A DNA stretch of 23,037 bases from JAYKHL01 sp035284865 (lineage in GTDB: Bacteria > Cyanobacteriota > Sericytochromatia > S15B-MN24 > JAQBPE01). Below, in pieces: positions 6,034 through 13,545 of this stretch. A program made the position numbers and the translations under genes. How positions within the stretch are numbered: position 1 is the stretch's first letter; each line of letters starts with the position of its first letter. The stretch covers positions 1 to 23,037 of the forward strand of contig JAYKHL010000206.1 in the NCBI GenBank assembly GCA_035284865.1, in the 5' to 3' direction. The notes under the pieces are model-generated. The model worked only from the letters and a program-made list of their open reading frames with translations. It was not told the DNA's origin and did not search any database.

Positions 6034-6068
6034 GGGGGCAGGCCCCTCTCGCCGGTCGGCGGGGAGAG
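6034..6068. repeat. G/C-rich palindromic element upstream of the PPC gene
   Basis: GGGGGCAGGCCCC at 6034-6046 is identical to the core at 618-630. It runs into CTCTC-GCCG-GT-CGGC-GGG-GAGAG, an imperfect hairpin related to the palindrome at 747-765. Both copies of the 13-bp core lie less than 100 bp upstream of a minus-strand gene start. Confidence 0.4.
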
Positions 6069-6138
6069 CCGGGGGCATCGGGTCTCCCGTGGCGTGCCGG
6101 GGACGCAAACCCGGTGGCCAGCCTGCGAGGTCGCGGGC

Positions 6139-6144
6139 TATCAT
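6139..6144 (+). promoter_or_regulatory. -10 box (TATCAT) for rpiB
   Basis: TATCAT lies 45 bp before the rpiB start in GC-rich DNA, leaving a leader of about 38 nt that contains the ribosome site GGGAGAG. The -35 region is poor (TGGCCA near 6115). Confidence 0.4.
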
Positions 6145-6188
6145 GATGGCCGACCTGCCCTTCCCAAGCTCCCAGGGAGAGACTCCGC

Positions 6189-6632
6189 GTGCACATCGCG
6201 ATCGCCAGCGACCATGCCGGCCACCAGCTCAAGGACGAGCTCGCCAGGCGGCTTGCGGCGGTGGGCCACGAGGTTCTGGACCTCGGCGGCGACGCGGAGC
6301 GGTCTGACTACCCGTCCGCGGCCGAGGCCGTGGGGCGGGCCGTCTCGGCCGGTCGGGCGGTCCGCGGCGTGCTGGTGTGTGGCTCGGGCATCGGCGTGGC
6401 GATCGCCGCGAACAAGGTGCCTGGTATCCGCGCCGCCACCATCTGCGAGCCCGTGTCCGCGCGCCTGTGCCGGGAACACAACGACGTCAACGTGATCTGC
6501 CTCGGCGAACGGCTGATTGGCCCGGAGATGGCCTGGGAGTGTGTCCGGGTTTTTCTCGACACGGACCACGCCACGGACGGGCGCCATGCCGTGCGCGTGG
6601 CCCAGATTGCTGAGCTCGAGAACGGCCGCTGA
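6189..6632 (+). CDS. rpiB: Ribose-5-phosphate isomerase B
   Basis: RpiB interconverts ribose 5-phosphate and ribulose 5-phosphate in the pentose phosphate pathway. The 147-residue product starts at GTG 6189, preceded by GGGAGAG. It shows the RpiB/LacAB signatures ASDHAG at the N-terminus, VLVCGSGIG with the catalytic Cys64, AANK and REHNDVNVICLG. The length is usual for the family. LacA/LacB-type sugar isomerases share the fold, but the CGSGIG loop, the stand-alone gene and the glyA neighbour favour RpiB. It is the first gene of a tight cluster; glyA follows after 32 bp. Confidence 0.95.
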   Translation: MHIAIASDHAGHQLKDELARRLAAVGHEVLDLGGDAERSDYPSAAEAVGRAVSAGRAVRGVLVCGSGIGVAIAANKVPGIRAATICEPVSARLCREHNDVNVICLGERLIGPEMAWECVRVFLDTDHATDGRHAVRVAQIAELENGR

Positions 6633-6664
6633 CCTGCTTCGGCCAGCCAAGAGAGGACCCCGAG

Positions 6665-7939
6665 ATGCTGCCCACGTCCCTTGCCGCCGTCCAGGCCGCT
6701 GACCCCGAGATCGCCTCGGCGATCGCGGCCGAGGCGGGCCGCCAGGCCACCCACCTCGAGCTGATCGCCTCGGAGAACTTCACGAGCCAGGCCGTGATGG
6801 AGGCCCAGGGCTCCGTGCTGACCAACAAGTATGCCGAGGGCCTGCCTGGCAAGCGCTACTACGGCGGGTGCGAGCACGTGGACACGGTCGAGAGGCTGGC
6901 TGGGGAGCGGGCGAGGGCGCTCTTCGGTACGCCTCATGTCAACGTCCAGCCCCACTCGGGCGCGCAGGCCAACATGGCCGTGTTCCTCTCCGTGCTGAAG
7001 CCAGGCGACACGATGCTCGGCCTGAACCTGGCGCACGGCGGTCACCTCACGCACGGGAGCGCCGTCAACTTCTCGGGCCTGCACTACCAGGTGGTGCCGT
7101 ACGGCGTGCACCCCGAGACCGAGCGGATCGACTACGACGCGATGCGGGCCCTCGCGCTGCAGCACCGGCCGAGGCTCATCGTGTGCGGGGCCTCCGCCTA
7201 CTCCCGCGTCATCGACTTTGCGGCGTTCCGCGCCGTCGCCGACGAGGTGGGGGCGCTGTTGATGGCTGACATTGCCCACATTGCGGGCCTCGTGGCGGCT
7301 GGCCTCCACCCCACGTCCGTGGGGGTGGCCCACTTCACGACCTCCACCACCCACAAGACGCTGCGTGGCCCGCGGGGCGGCATCGTGATGTGTGGCGAGG
7401 ACCGTGCCAAGGCCATCGACAAGGCGGTGTTCCCTGGCCTGCAAGGTGGCCCGTTGATGCACGTGATTGCGGCCAAGGCGGTGGCCTTCCGAGAGGCCCT
7501 TCAGCCCTCCTTCAGGGCCTATCAGCAGCAGGTGCTGGTCAACGCCCGGGTGATGGCCGAGACCTTCCAGGCCGAGGGCATCCGCATCGTCTCGGGGGGC
7601 ACGGACAACCACCTGCTGCTGCTCGATCTCCGGGGCGTGGGGCTGACGGGCAAGGAGGCGGATGCCCTGCTTGGCGCGGTGGGGGTGACGGTCAACAAGA
7701 ACACGATCCCGAACGACCCCGAAAGCCCCTTCGTGACCAGCGGCATCCGCATCGGCACGCCGGCCATCACCACCCGGGGCTTCGACGAGGAGGCGTGCCG
7801 GCGGGTTGCCTCGGCGATCGCCCGGCTGCTCCGAGAGCGAGGCGCCGCGCCTGCCTCCGACGCCGCTCGCCAGACGGTCGAGGAACTCTGCAAGGCTTAC
7901 CCCCTTTACCCGGTCCGTGCTGCCGCGGGGGCCCCGTGA
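6665..7939 (+). CDS. glyA: Serine hydroxymethyltransferase
   Basis: GlyA is a cytosolic PLP enzyme that converts serine and tetrahydrofolate to glycine and 5,10-methylene-tetrahydrofolate, the main one-carbon source for thymidylate and purines. The 424-residue product starts at ATG 6665, preceded by AGAGAGG. Diagnostic segments are LIASENFTS (33-41), NKYAEGLPGKRYYGG (54-68), MADIAHIAGLVAAGLHP (200-216) and TTSTTHKTLRGPRGG (225-239), whose Lys231 should bind PLP. The length and motif order are normal. Its stop overlaps the start of the dCMP deaminase gene (GTGA). The deaminase feeds the dUMP pool that thymidylate synthase methylates with the product of GlyA, so the coupling makes metabolic sense. 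Confidence 0.97.
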   Translation: MLPTSLAAVQAADPEIASAIAAEAGRQATHLELIASENFTSQAVMEAQGSVLTNKYAEGLPGKRYYGGCEHVDTVERLAGERARALFGTPHVNVQPHSGAQANMAVFLSVLKPGDTMLGLNLAHGGHLTHGSAVNFSGLHYQVVPYGVHPETERIDYDAMRALALQHRPRLIVCGASAYSRVIDFAAFRAVADEVGALLMADIAHIAGLVAAGLHPTSVGVAHFTTSTTHKTLRGPRGGIVMCGEDRAKAIDKAVFPGLQGGPLMHVIAAKAVAFREALQPSFRAYQQQVLVNARVMAETFQAEGIRIVSGGTDNHLLLLDLRGVGLTGKEADALLGAVGVTVNKNTIPNDPESPFVTSGIRIGTPAITTRGFDEEACRRVASAIARLLRERGAAPASDAARQTVEELCKAYPLYPVRAAAGAP

Positions 7940-8397
7940 GCCGCAGGCGCCCGGATTGGGACACCTACTTCCTGAAGATGGCGGCCGTCTGCGCCGAACG
8001 CGCCACCTGCGATCGGAAGAACGTGGGGGCTGTGATCGTGAGGGACAATCACCCGATCGCCACGGGCTACAACGGCTCTCCACCGGGGCTTCCACACTGT
8101 GACGAGGTGGGGCACCTGTTACGCGAGGTCGACGGTCGGCCCTCGTGCCACCGGGCGACCCATGCCGAGCAGAACGCGATCCTGACGGCCGCTCGCTTCG
8201 GGCATCGCACGGAGGGGGCCACCATCTACGTCACCGCGCAGCCGTGCTTGAACTGCGCCAAGGCCATCATCACGGCGGGCATCCGGCGGGTGGTCTGGAC
8301 GGAGGGGTACCCCGACCCCGTCAGCCTCGAGTTCCTCGAGGGCGCGGGCGTCGCCCTCGTCCACGTCCCACCGGCCGAGACCCTCCCGTCTGCCTGA
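7936..8397 (+). CDS. comEB: dCMP deaminase (ComEB family)
   Basis: This zinc enzyme deaminates dCMP to dUMP for dTTP synthesis. The 153-residue product starts at GTG 7936, which overlaps the glyA stop by four bases. Zinc and catalytic residues are in HAEQNAI (His76, Glu78) and PCLNCAKAI (Cys104, Cys107). C25, C55, C71 and H60 are further Cys/His residues in the segment where ComEB-type enzymes carry a second, structural zinc site. GYNGSP (45-50) is a family signature for nucleotide binding. Some homologues are annotated as late-competence protein ComEB, but dCMP deaminase is the enzymatic assignment. It probably ends the rpiB-glyA transcript; a new promoter lies just downstream. Confidence 0.93.
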   Translation: MSRRRPDWDTYFLKMAAVCAERATCDRKNVGAVIVRDNHPIATGYNGSPPGLPHCDEVGHLLREVDGRPSCHRATHAEQNAILTAARFGHRTEGATIYVTAQPCLNCAKAIITAGIRRVVWTEGYPDPVSLEFLEGAGVALVHVPPAETLPSA

Positions 8398-8419
8398 GGA
8401 TGCGCCGTGCGCCTCGCAC

Positions 8420-8448
8420 TTGAGCGGTCAGGGGCCTTGTGTTACGCT
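8420..8448 (+). promoter_or_regulatory. Promoter for wecA-wecB (TTGAGC-17-TACGCT, TGn)
   Basis: TTGAGC at 8420-8425 is followed after 17 bp by TACGCT at 8443-8448, preceded directly by TGT, which makes an extended -10. The start point would be near 8455. It lies between the dCMP deaminase stop and the glycosyltransferase start, so the cluster is probably split into two transcripts. Confidence 0.6.
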
Positions 8449-8485
8449 CGCTCTGGCCCCTTTCGGCTCCTGAGGTGACCCTTCA

Positions 8486-9547
8486 TTGCGCGACCACGCG
8501 ATGCCCTTCCTGCTCACGATGCTGGTGGCGTGGCTGGCGACCGACCTGTTGATCCCCTGGGTCACCCGGCTGGCCCATCACTTCGGCAGGGTGGACACCC
8601 CTGATGCCCGCAAGGTACATACCGTCCCCATTCCCCGGTTGGGCGGCATTGCCATCTTTGCAGGCTTCCTGACGGCGGTCGGCATCATTGAGCTGCTCGT
8701 GCCGGGGCCCGTTTTTCCCCGGACGGGGCCCTTTATGGGCCTGCTCGTGGGGGCCGCCCTGATCTTCCTGCTGGGCATCGCGGACGATCTCAAGCCCCAG
8801 CCTGCCCGCATCAAGCTGCTGGTTCAAATTGTCGCCGCGGCTGTCGCCTTCTGGCTGGGGGTGCGCATCGAGGTCCTGAGCAACCCCGCCGGCGGGGTGT
8901 TGATCTTGCCCTTCTGGATGTCCCTCGGCCTGACGGTCTTCTGGCTCGTCGGCATCACCAACACGGTCAACCTCATCGACGGCCTCGACGGCCTGGCCGG
9001 GGGCGTGAGCCTCATCGCGGCGAGCACTGCAGCCGTTATCGCGTTCCAGACCCGGCAGCCCGCCCTGGCCTTGCTGGCCCTGGCGCTGGTGGGCGCCACC
9101 GTTGGCTTCCTGCGCTACAACTGGAACCCGGCCAAGATCTTCATGGGTGACTCGGGCAGCCTCTTTCTCGGCTTCACGCTGGCAGCCATCTCCGTGGTCG
9201 GGTTGCTCAAGGTCGCGGCCACGGCGGCTGTGCTCGTCCCCGTCTTGATCTTGGGGGTGCCGATCTTCGACACGGCCTTCGCGATCGTGCGCAGGGCCAT
9301 CCAGCGACGCCCCATCTTCTCCCCGGATCGCGGTCACCTTCACCATCGCCTGCTGGGCCTGGGCTTTTCGCAGCGCCGCGCGGTGGTCGTGATCTACGCG
9401 GTGTGCCTGTCGCTCGGCGGCACGGCGCTGGTGCTGCTGGGCTTCTACGAGGGTGTTGCGGGCATCCTGACGGGCAGCGGCATCCTCATCTGGGCTTTCT
9501 CCAGCTACTTCGTCCGCTCCCCCAAAGCCACGATCGAGGAACCATGA
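8486..9547 (+). CDS. wecA: WecA/TagO-type polyprenyl-phosphate GlcNAc-1-P transferase
   Basis: This multispanning membrane enzyme transfers a sugar-1-phosphate, typically GlcNAc-1-P from UDP-GlcNAc, to undecaprenyl phosphate. That step starts O-antigen, enterobacterial common antigen-like or wall-glycan synthesis. The 353-residue product starts at TTG 8486, which has GAGG 10 nt upstream; ATG 8501 is an alternative without a ribosome site. Motifs are HTVPIPRLGG (45-54), the Asp-Asp pair ADDLK (99-103), NLIDGLDGLAGG (162-173), FMGDSGS (219-225) and DRGHLHHRL (281-289). The HxHH motif places it in the WecA/TagO/WbpL group rather than MraY. About ten or eleven hydrophobic segments are present. 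The next gene makes ManNAc nucleotide from the same UDP-GlcNAc pool. The exact acceptor pathway is not shown by the sequence. Confidence 0.9.
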   Translation: MRDHAMPFLLTMLVAWLATDLLIPWVTRLAHHFGRVDTPDARKVHTVPIPRLGGIAIFAGFLTAVGIIELLVPGPVFPRTGPFMGLLVGAALIFLLGIADDLKPQPARIKLLVQIVAAAVAFWLGVRIEVLSNPAGGVLILPFWMSLGLTVFWLVGITNTVNLIDGLDGLAGGVSLIAASTAAVIAFQTRQPALALLALALVGATVGFLRYNWNPAKIFMGDSGSLFLGFTLAAISVVGLLKVAATAAVLVPVLILGVPIFDTAFAIVRRAIQRRPIFSPDRGHLHHRLLGLGFSQRRAVVVIYAVCLSLGGTALVLLGFYEGVAGILTGSGILIWAFSSYFVRSPKATIEEP

Positions 9548-10671
9548 AACCACTGGTGATGACCGTGTTCGGCACCCGGCCGGAGGCCGTCAAGATGGCT
9601 CCGCTGGTGCTGGCCCTCCAGGCCTGCCCGGACATTGACACGACCCTCGTGGTGACGGCGCAGCACCGGGAGATGCTCGACCAGGTGCTGGATCTGTTTG
9701 GCCTGGTGCCGGACCACGATCTGGACCTCATGAAGGCGGGTCAAACGCTCACCGATATCACGGCCCGGGTGCTGACCCACCTGGGCCCCGTGCTCGACGA
9801 ACGGCAGCCTTCACTGGTGCTCGTCCACGGCGACACCACGACGACCTTCGCCGCGAGCCTGGCGGCCTTCTACCGGCAAATCCCGGTCGGCCACGTCGAG
9901 GCGGGCCTGCGCACGCCTGACCGTTACAACCCCTACCCGGAGGAGATGAACCGACGGCTCACGACCCAGCTTGCCAGCCTCCACTTCGCCCCGACGGCCA
10001 CCTCCGAGGCCAGGCTGCTGGCGGAGCAGGTCGAGCCGGGTAGCATCCACCGCACGGGCAACACCGTCATCGATGCCCTGCTTGCCACCGCTGCGAAGCT
10101 GCCCGCTGCCGTCGAGCAGCGGGGGCGTCAGCTGCTGGTGACGGCGCACCGGCGGGAGAACTGGGGCGAGCCCCTGGCGAACATCTGCCGAGCCGTGTTG
10201 CGGCTGGCGGACGCCTACCCGGACCTGCGGGTGCTGTTCCCCATCCATCGAAACCCGGTCGTGCGCGAGACGGCCAGGGCCATCCTCGGTGACCACCCGC
10301 GCGTCACGATGATCGAGCCCCTCGATTACGCGCCGTTCGTTGCGGCGATGCGTGACTCCACGCTGATCCTCACTGACAGCGGGGGCGTCCAGGAGGAGGC
10401 CCCCTCGCTCGGCAAGCCCGTCCTGGTGATGCGCACCACCACCGAGCGGCCCGAGGCCATTGAGGCCGGCACCGTCCAGCTCGTGGGCGTCGACGAGGCG
10501 GTCATCTTTGCCGCGGCCAGCCGCCTGCTGGACGATCCCTCGGCCTACGACGGCATGGCGCGGGCGGTCAATCCCTACGGTGACGGCCGGGCCTGTTCCC
10601 GGATCGTGGAGGCCTGCCGGCACTTTCTGGGGCTGCGCACCGATCGCCCCTTAGAGGCCTTTGCGCCGTAG
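9544..10671 (+). CDS. wecB: UDP-N-acetylglucosamine 2-epimerase (non-hydrolysing)
   Basis: This enzyme interconverts UDP-GlcNAc and UDP-ManNAc for surface polysaccharide synthesis in the cytosol. The 375-residue product starts at ATG 9544, overlapping the upstream TGA (ATGA), which implies translational coupling with the WecA-like gene. Family motifs appear in order: FGTRPEAVKMAPL, VHGDTTTTFA, GHVEAGLRT with NPYPEEMNRR, TAHRRENWG, DSGGVQEEAPSLGKP and TTTERPEAIEAGT. Length is normal. The gene ends 9 bp from the end of the convergent LptD-like gene, and no terminator fits between them. Confidence 0.95.
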   Translation: MKPLVMTVFGTRPEAVKMAPLVLALQACPDIDTTLVVTAQHREMLDQVLDLFGLVPDHDLDLMKAGQTLTDITARVLTHLGPVLDERQPSLVLVHGDTTTTFAASLAAFYRQIPVGHVEAGLRTPDRYNPYPEEMNRRLTTQLASLHFAPTATSEARLLAEQVEPGSIHRTGNTVIDALLATAAKLPAAVEQRGRQLLVTAHRRENWGEPLANICRAVLRLADAYPDLRVLFPIHRNPVVRETARAILGDHPRVTMIEPLDYAPFVAAMRDSTLILTDSGGVQEEAPSLGKPVLVMRTTTERPEAIEAGTVQLVGVDEAVIFAAASRLLDDPSAYDGMARAVNPYGDGRACSRIVEACRHFLGLRTDRPLEAFAP

Positions 10672-10680
10672 GCCCGGGCC

Positions 10681-12162
10681 TCAGTTCTCCAGCAGGCGAA
10701 ACCGGGCGTCCACGCCCCCGATCAGGGGCCTCAGGGTCACGTCCAGCGCAAAGCAGTTCCAGCGGTAGGTGCCAACCAGGAGGGCGTCCTCGGGCAGCCA
10801 GGGCCCCTCGTGCATCAGCCTGCTCCAGGCAGCCTCCGCGCGGGTGGAGATGCGGGGGTGCCAGCGGTGCTCGGCCCCGAGGCGAAGGCGGTCGGCTGCC
10901 ACCAGGCGGTCGTGTAGCATGGGGGTGGCCCCTGTGGTGCGGACCGTCTCCAGCATCCCGGTCAGGGACGTGTCGTTCCCGAGCTGTTGCCGGGCGTGCA
11001 GGGCTGCCTGTAGCCCGGCGAAGTGCCCGTGGCCAGCGTAGAGGGCGCCCCAGGGAGAGGCGACAGCCCAGGTGCGGCAGCCCGTCAGGGGCTTCCAAGG
11101 GTCGCTCGAGAGGGCTGCAGCCAGGCGCCCCCGCCAGGCCCGAACGCCGCTGAGTTCCTCCCAGAGGTATCCGGCTCGCAGCTCCGGCCGAAGGCTGCCC
11201 ACGCCCGTCAGCACCCAGGCAGGGCTGATGGCCGTGAGCTCCGGCAGCCGGTGGACCGCGGCCTCGTTCAGGTTGGCGCGGTAGTCGCCTGCCACCTCCA
11301 CCGTGCCACCCGTGAGGCCTCGCCAGGTGTAGTGGTTCAGGGCCCGTAAGCCTCCCTGCCCGGTGGCCCAGGGGGCCTCGTAGCGGACGGTGTTGCCCAG
11401 CTCCCCGGGCCCGAGCCGCAGGGCATGTTGCAGGCCCGAGGCGAGGCCCCGTCCCGTGGTTGCGAGCACCTCGAGCGAGCCCAGCGAGCCAGCCCCCAGG
11501 TTGAAAGGCAGGCGCGTGCCGGACATCCAGCCCTGGTAGGCGTCGAAGCCCAGCGACGGCAGCACCCAGCCGTCCAGGCCTGCGTGGTGACGATCGTCCA
11601 GGTGCGCTCGCCACTCCGGCAGGGTCAACAGCGTGGCGGCCGAGGCCTTCAGAGAGAGCCCTTGCATCAGCAAGTTGGCCTGCCGGCTGCGCGGGTCAAA
11701 GGCAAAGCGCCTCGCGAGCAGCACCAGATCAGGGTCCTGATGGGGGCACGCCGCCGCCCGCGCGTCCTCGAGCTCGATCAGCGCCTCGCTCAGGCGCAGC
11801 CGCCTGCCCCAGAACCGCCCGCGGTCTGCCCAGCGCCCCGTGAAGTCCAGCAGGTCCGCCCACCCCTCGCCGGTGTGGAACTCAGCGGCCCGCGCCCCCA
11901 GCTCGAACAGCAGGCCCCGAGCGCGAATGGGACCCTCGAGACGGCCGCTGCCGCGTCGCCTGTCGTAAAGGAGCCTGCTGGCCTCCACGCGCAGGCGTCC
12001 GTACCCGATCACCACGTGCCCGGAGGCCTCGAGGCGGTTCGCCTGCTCGTCGAGGGCCAGCCGGTCCGCCTCGATCGTGACCGGGCCTGGCGGCGTGGGA
12101 GCCGCCGTCGCCGGGGCCGCCAGCGGAACCCCCAGGGCAAGGAGCCCGAGCGCCCGCCTCAC
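10681..12162 (-). CDS. Short LptD/OstA-like outer-membrane protein
   Basis: The product has 493 residues from GTG 12162, which lies one base after the upstream TGA. This start gives an ideal signal peptide (MRRALGLLALGVPLA, cleavage after ATA near residue 20); the more distal ATG 12210 would bury it. Residues about 27-125 form an LptA/OstA-like beta-jellyroll: VTIEADRLALDEQANRLEA, GHVVIGYGRLRVEASRLLY and GPIRARGLLFELGA. The rest shows alternating polar/hydrophobic strands rich in aromatics, as in a beta-barrel (LRAGYLWEELSGV, LGAEHRWHPRISTRAEAAW). It ends FRLLEN; a terminal aromatic is absent. LptD inserts lipopolysaccharide in the outer leaflet, but full LptD is usually over 700 residues and this one is much shorter. 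It may be a reduced LptD or a paralogue with another cargo. It is translationally linked to the cNMP-binding gene. Confidence 0.72.
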   Translation of the reverse strand: MRRALGLLALGVPLAAPATAAPTPPGPVTIEADRLALDEQANRLEASGHVVIGYGRLRVEASRLLYDRRRGSGRLEGPIRARGLLFELGARAAEFHTGEGWADLLDFTGRWADRGRFWGRRLRLSEALIELEDARAAACPHQDPDLVLLARRFAFDPRSRQANLLMQGLSLKASAATLLTLPEWRAHLDDRHHAGLDGWVLPSLGFDAYQGWMSGTRLPFNLGAGSLGSLEVLATTGRGLASGLQHALRLGPGELGNTVRYEAPWATGQGGLRALNHYTWRGLTGGTVEVAGDYRANLNEAAVHRLPELTAISPAWVLTGVGSLRPELRAGYLWEELSGVRAWRGRLAAALSSDPWKPLTGCRTWAVASPWGALYAGHGHFAGLQAALHARQQLGNDTSLTGMLETVRTTGATPMLHDRLVAADRLRLGAEHRWHPRISTRAEAAWSRLMHEGPWLPEDALLVGTYRWNCFALDVTLRPLIGGVDARFRLLEN

Positions 12163-12163
12163 G

Positions 12164-12634
12164 TCAGGGCTGGGTGCTCGCGCGCAGCTCCCGAATCTCC
12201 TGGTCGGCATCCCGCAGCCGGAGGCTGACCTTCTTCACCAGGTTCCGCAGCAGGGAGGTGGCCAGCGACGGGGTCCTCGCCAGCGCGGCGTCGAGCCCCG
12301 GCCCGGGGAGCCGCCAGACCGTCGCGTCCACGAAGGCGGTGGCGGTCGCCGAGCGTGGCAGCTCGTCGAAGCAGGCCAGCTCGCCAAAGATCTGGCCGCG
12401 GTCCAGCAGCGCCAGCCGCTGCTCCCCGGCGCGGCGGACGGAGGTCGTGAGCTCCACTGCCCCGGCCAGCACCAGGAACAGGTCTCGCCCCGGGTCGTTT
12501 TCGCGGAACACCTGCTCGCCGCGCGCCACGGCTTCCACCGTGCCTGCCTCCACCAGGGCGTCCAGCACCTCTCCGGGCACCCCCGAGAAGACATCGGTGC
12601 CACCGAGGACCTCGCGCAACTCGTGCGGTTCCAT
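12164..12634 (-). CDS. Stand-alone cyclic-nucleotide-binding-domain protein
   Basis: The product has 156 residues from ATG 12634, preceded by GGGAGGG 7 nt upstream. One cNMP-binding beta-roll fills residues about 12-125. The phosphate-binding cassette reads FGELACFDELPRSATATA (83-100), keeping the Gly-Glu and Arg94 that contact the cyclic nucleotide in CRP-type domains, so binding of cAMP or cGMP is plausible. After the domain there is only a short charged helix (LVKKVSLRLRDADQEIREL), with no helix-turn-helix. It is therefore not a CRP-type transcription factor and more likely works through protein contacts or coiled-coil dimers. It directly precedes the LptD-like gene, the two being separated by one base. 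This hints at a regulatory or scaffolding link to the envelope; no direct evidence for that. Confidence 0.85.
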   Translation of the reverse strand: MEPHELREVLGGTDVFSGVPGEVLDALVEAGTVEAVARGEQVFRENDPGRDLFLVLAGAVELTTSVRRAGEQRLALLDRGQIFGELACFDELPRSATATAFVDATVWRLPGPGLDAALARTPSLATSLLRNLVKKVSLRLRDADQEIRELRASTQP

Positions 12635-12663
12635 TTTGGAGCCCTCCCTCCCGCTTCGGCAGG

Positions 12664-12672
12664 ATGGTACCA
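12664..12672 (-). promoter_or_regulatory. Extended -10 (TGG-TACCAT) for the cNMP/LptD-like pair
   Basis: On the minus strand TGG at 12672-12670 is followed by TACCAT at 12669-12664. The start point would be near 12656, leaving a leader of about 22 nt that carries the GGGAGGG ribosome site. TTGCGG with a 19-bp spacer is the best -35. Confidence 0.45.
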
Positions 12673-12678
12673 CGACCC

Positions 12679-12706
12679 CGGACAGCAACCGCAACTCTGG
12701 TATCAT
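12679..12706 (+). promoter_or_regulatory. Extended -10 promoter of the MoeB-like gene
   Basis: TGG-TATCAT (TATCAT at 12701-12706) has CGGACA at 12679-12684 after a 16-bp spacer. The expected start point is 12713-12715, exactly at the ATG at 12715, and there is no ribosome site, so the message is probably leaderless. It lies back to back with the minus-strand promoter. Confidence 0.5.
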
Positions 12707-12714
12707 GCGGCCCT

Positions 12715-13545
12715 ATGCCCTGGGAGCCGTCTGAAGACCCCACGCTGGCCCGCTTCAGCCGCCAGCTCGTCCTTCCTGAGGTCGGGCCGGCGGGGCAGGC
12801 CGCCCTCGCCGCTGCGTCGGTGCTGGTGGTGGGCGCGGGGGGCCTGGGGCACCCGGTCCTCACGTACCTCGCCGCGGCGGGCGTCGGACACCTCGTCGTG
12901 CTGGATGCCGACGAGGTGGAGGTGTCGAACCTTCCCCGGCAGGTGCTGTTCGAGCCAGGAGACGTCGGCCGGCCCAAGGTCGAGGTGGTCGCGGAGCGGC
13001 TGGGCCGGCTTGCGCCGGGCTGCCGCGTCGCCGCGCTCCCGCGGCGCTATGACCCGGAGGTTGCCCTGGAGGCGCTCCACGGCGTCACGTTGGCCGTCGA
13101 CGCCAGCGACAACTTCGCCACGCGCTTCCTGCTCAACGATGCCTGCCGCCTGGCCGGTGTCCCCCTTGTGCACGGTGGCCTGACGCGCTTCGGCGGGTTG
13201 GTCACCACCTTTGCCCCGGCAGGGCCCTGCTACCGCTGCTTCTTCTCAGAGCCGCCGCGTCACGGCCGAATTCCTGCCTGTGGAGAGGCCGGGGTGCTCG
13301 GCCCGGCCGCCGGGCTGGTCGGGAGCTGGCAGGCGCTGGAGGCGATCAAGTGGGCGCTGGGTGCTCGGGCGCAGGCCCTGGTGGGGCGGGTGCTGCTGGT
13401 CGATCTGTGGGAGGCCCTTGTCGAGACGGTGCGCCTGCCGCGCAAGCCGGACTGTCTGCTGTGCGGGGAGGCCCCCGAGATCACCCGGATTGACCCGGAC
13501 GACCCCACCTACGCGCAGGCCCGACAGATGCTGGAGAAGGCGTGA
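12715..13545 (+). CDS. moeB: MoeB/ThiF/HesA-family adenylyltransferase
   Basis: This E1-like enzyme activates the C-terminus of a ubiquitin-like sulfur carrier (MoaD, ThiS or similar) by adenylation. The 276-residue product starts at ATG 12715. It shows RFSRQLVLPEVG (13-24), the ATP-binding GAGGLGHP (40-47), DADEVEVSNLPRQ (64-76), GRPKVE (85-90) and DASDNFATR (129-137). Two zinc pairs are C172/C175 (CYRC) and C247/C250 (CLLC). It is the short form without a C-terminal rhodanese domain. VHGGLTRFGG replaces the more usual HGSVYRFEGQ. No MoaD, ThiS or CysO gene lies nearby, so the pathway (molybdopterin, thiamine, cysteine) cannot be fixed; the symbol follows general resemblance. It is coupled to the next gene. 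Confidence 0.85.
   Translation: MPWEPSEDPTLARFSRQLVLPEVGPAGQAALAAASVLVVGAGGLGHPVLTYLAAAGVGHLVVLDADEVEVSNLPRQVLFEPGDVGRPKVEVVAERLGRLAPGCRVAALPRRYDPEVALEALHGVTLAVDASDNFATRFLLNDACRLAGVPLVHGGLTRFGGLVTTFAPAGPCYRCFFSEPPRHGRIPACGEAGVLGPAAGLVGSWQALEAIKWALGARAQALVGRVLLVDLWEALVETVRLPRKPDCLLCGEAPEITRIDPDDPTYAQARQMLEKA

Noticed and set aside
5308..6495. 395-codon plus-strand open frame starting inside tRNA-Leu
   Set aside because: It begins within the tRNA, crosses its terminator, and is antisense to the PPC gene and out of frame with rpiB.
6308..8095. 595-codon open frame on the minus strand opposite rpiB and glyA
   Set aside because: Typical GC-rich antisense shadow: His/Arg/Gly-rich and no recognisable domain, while the plus strand encodes two well-known enzymes.
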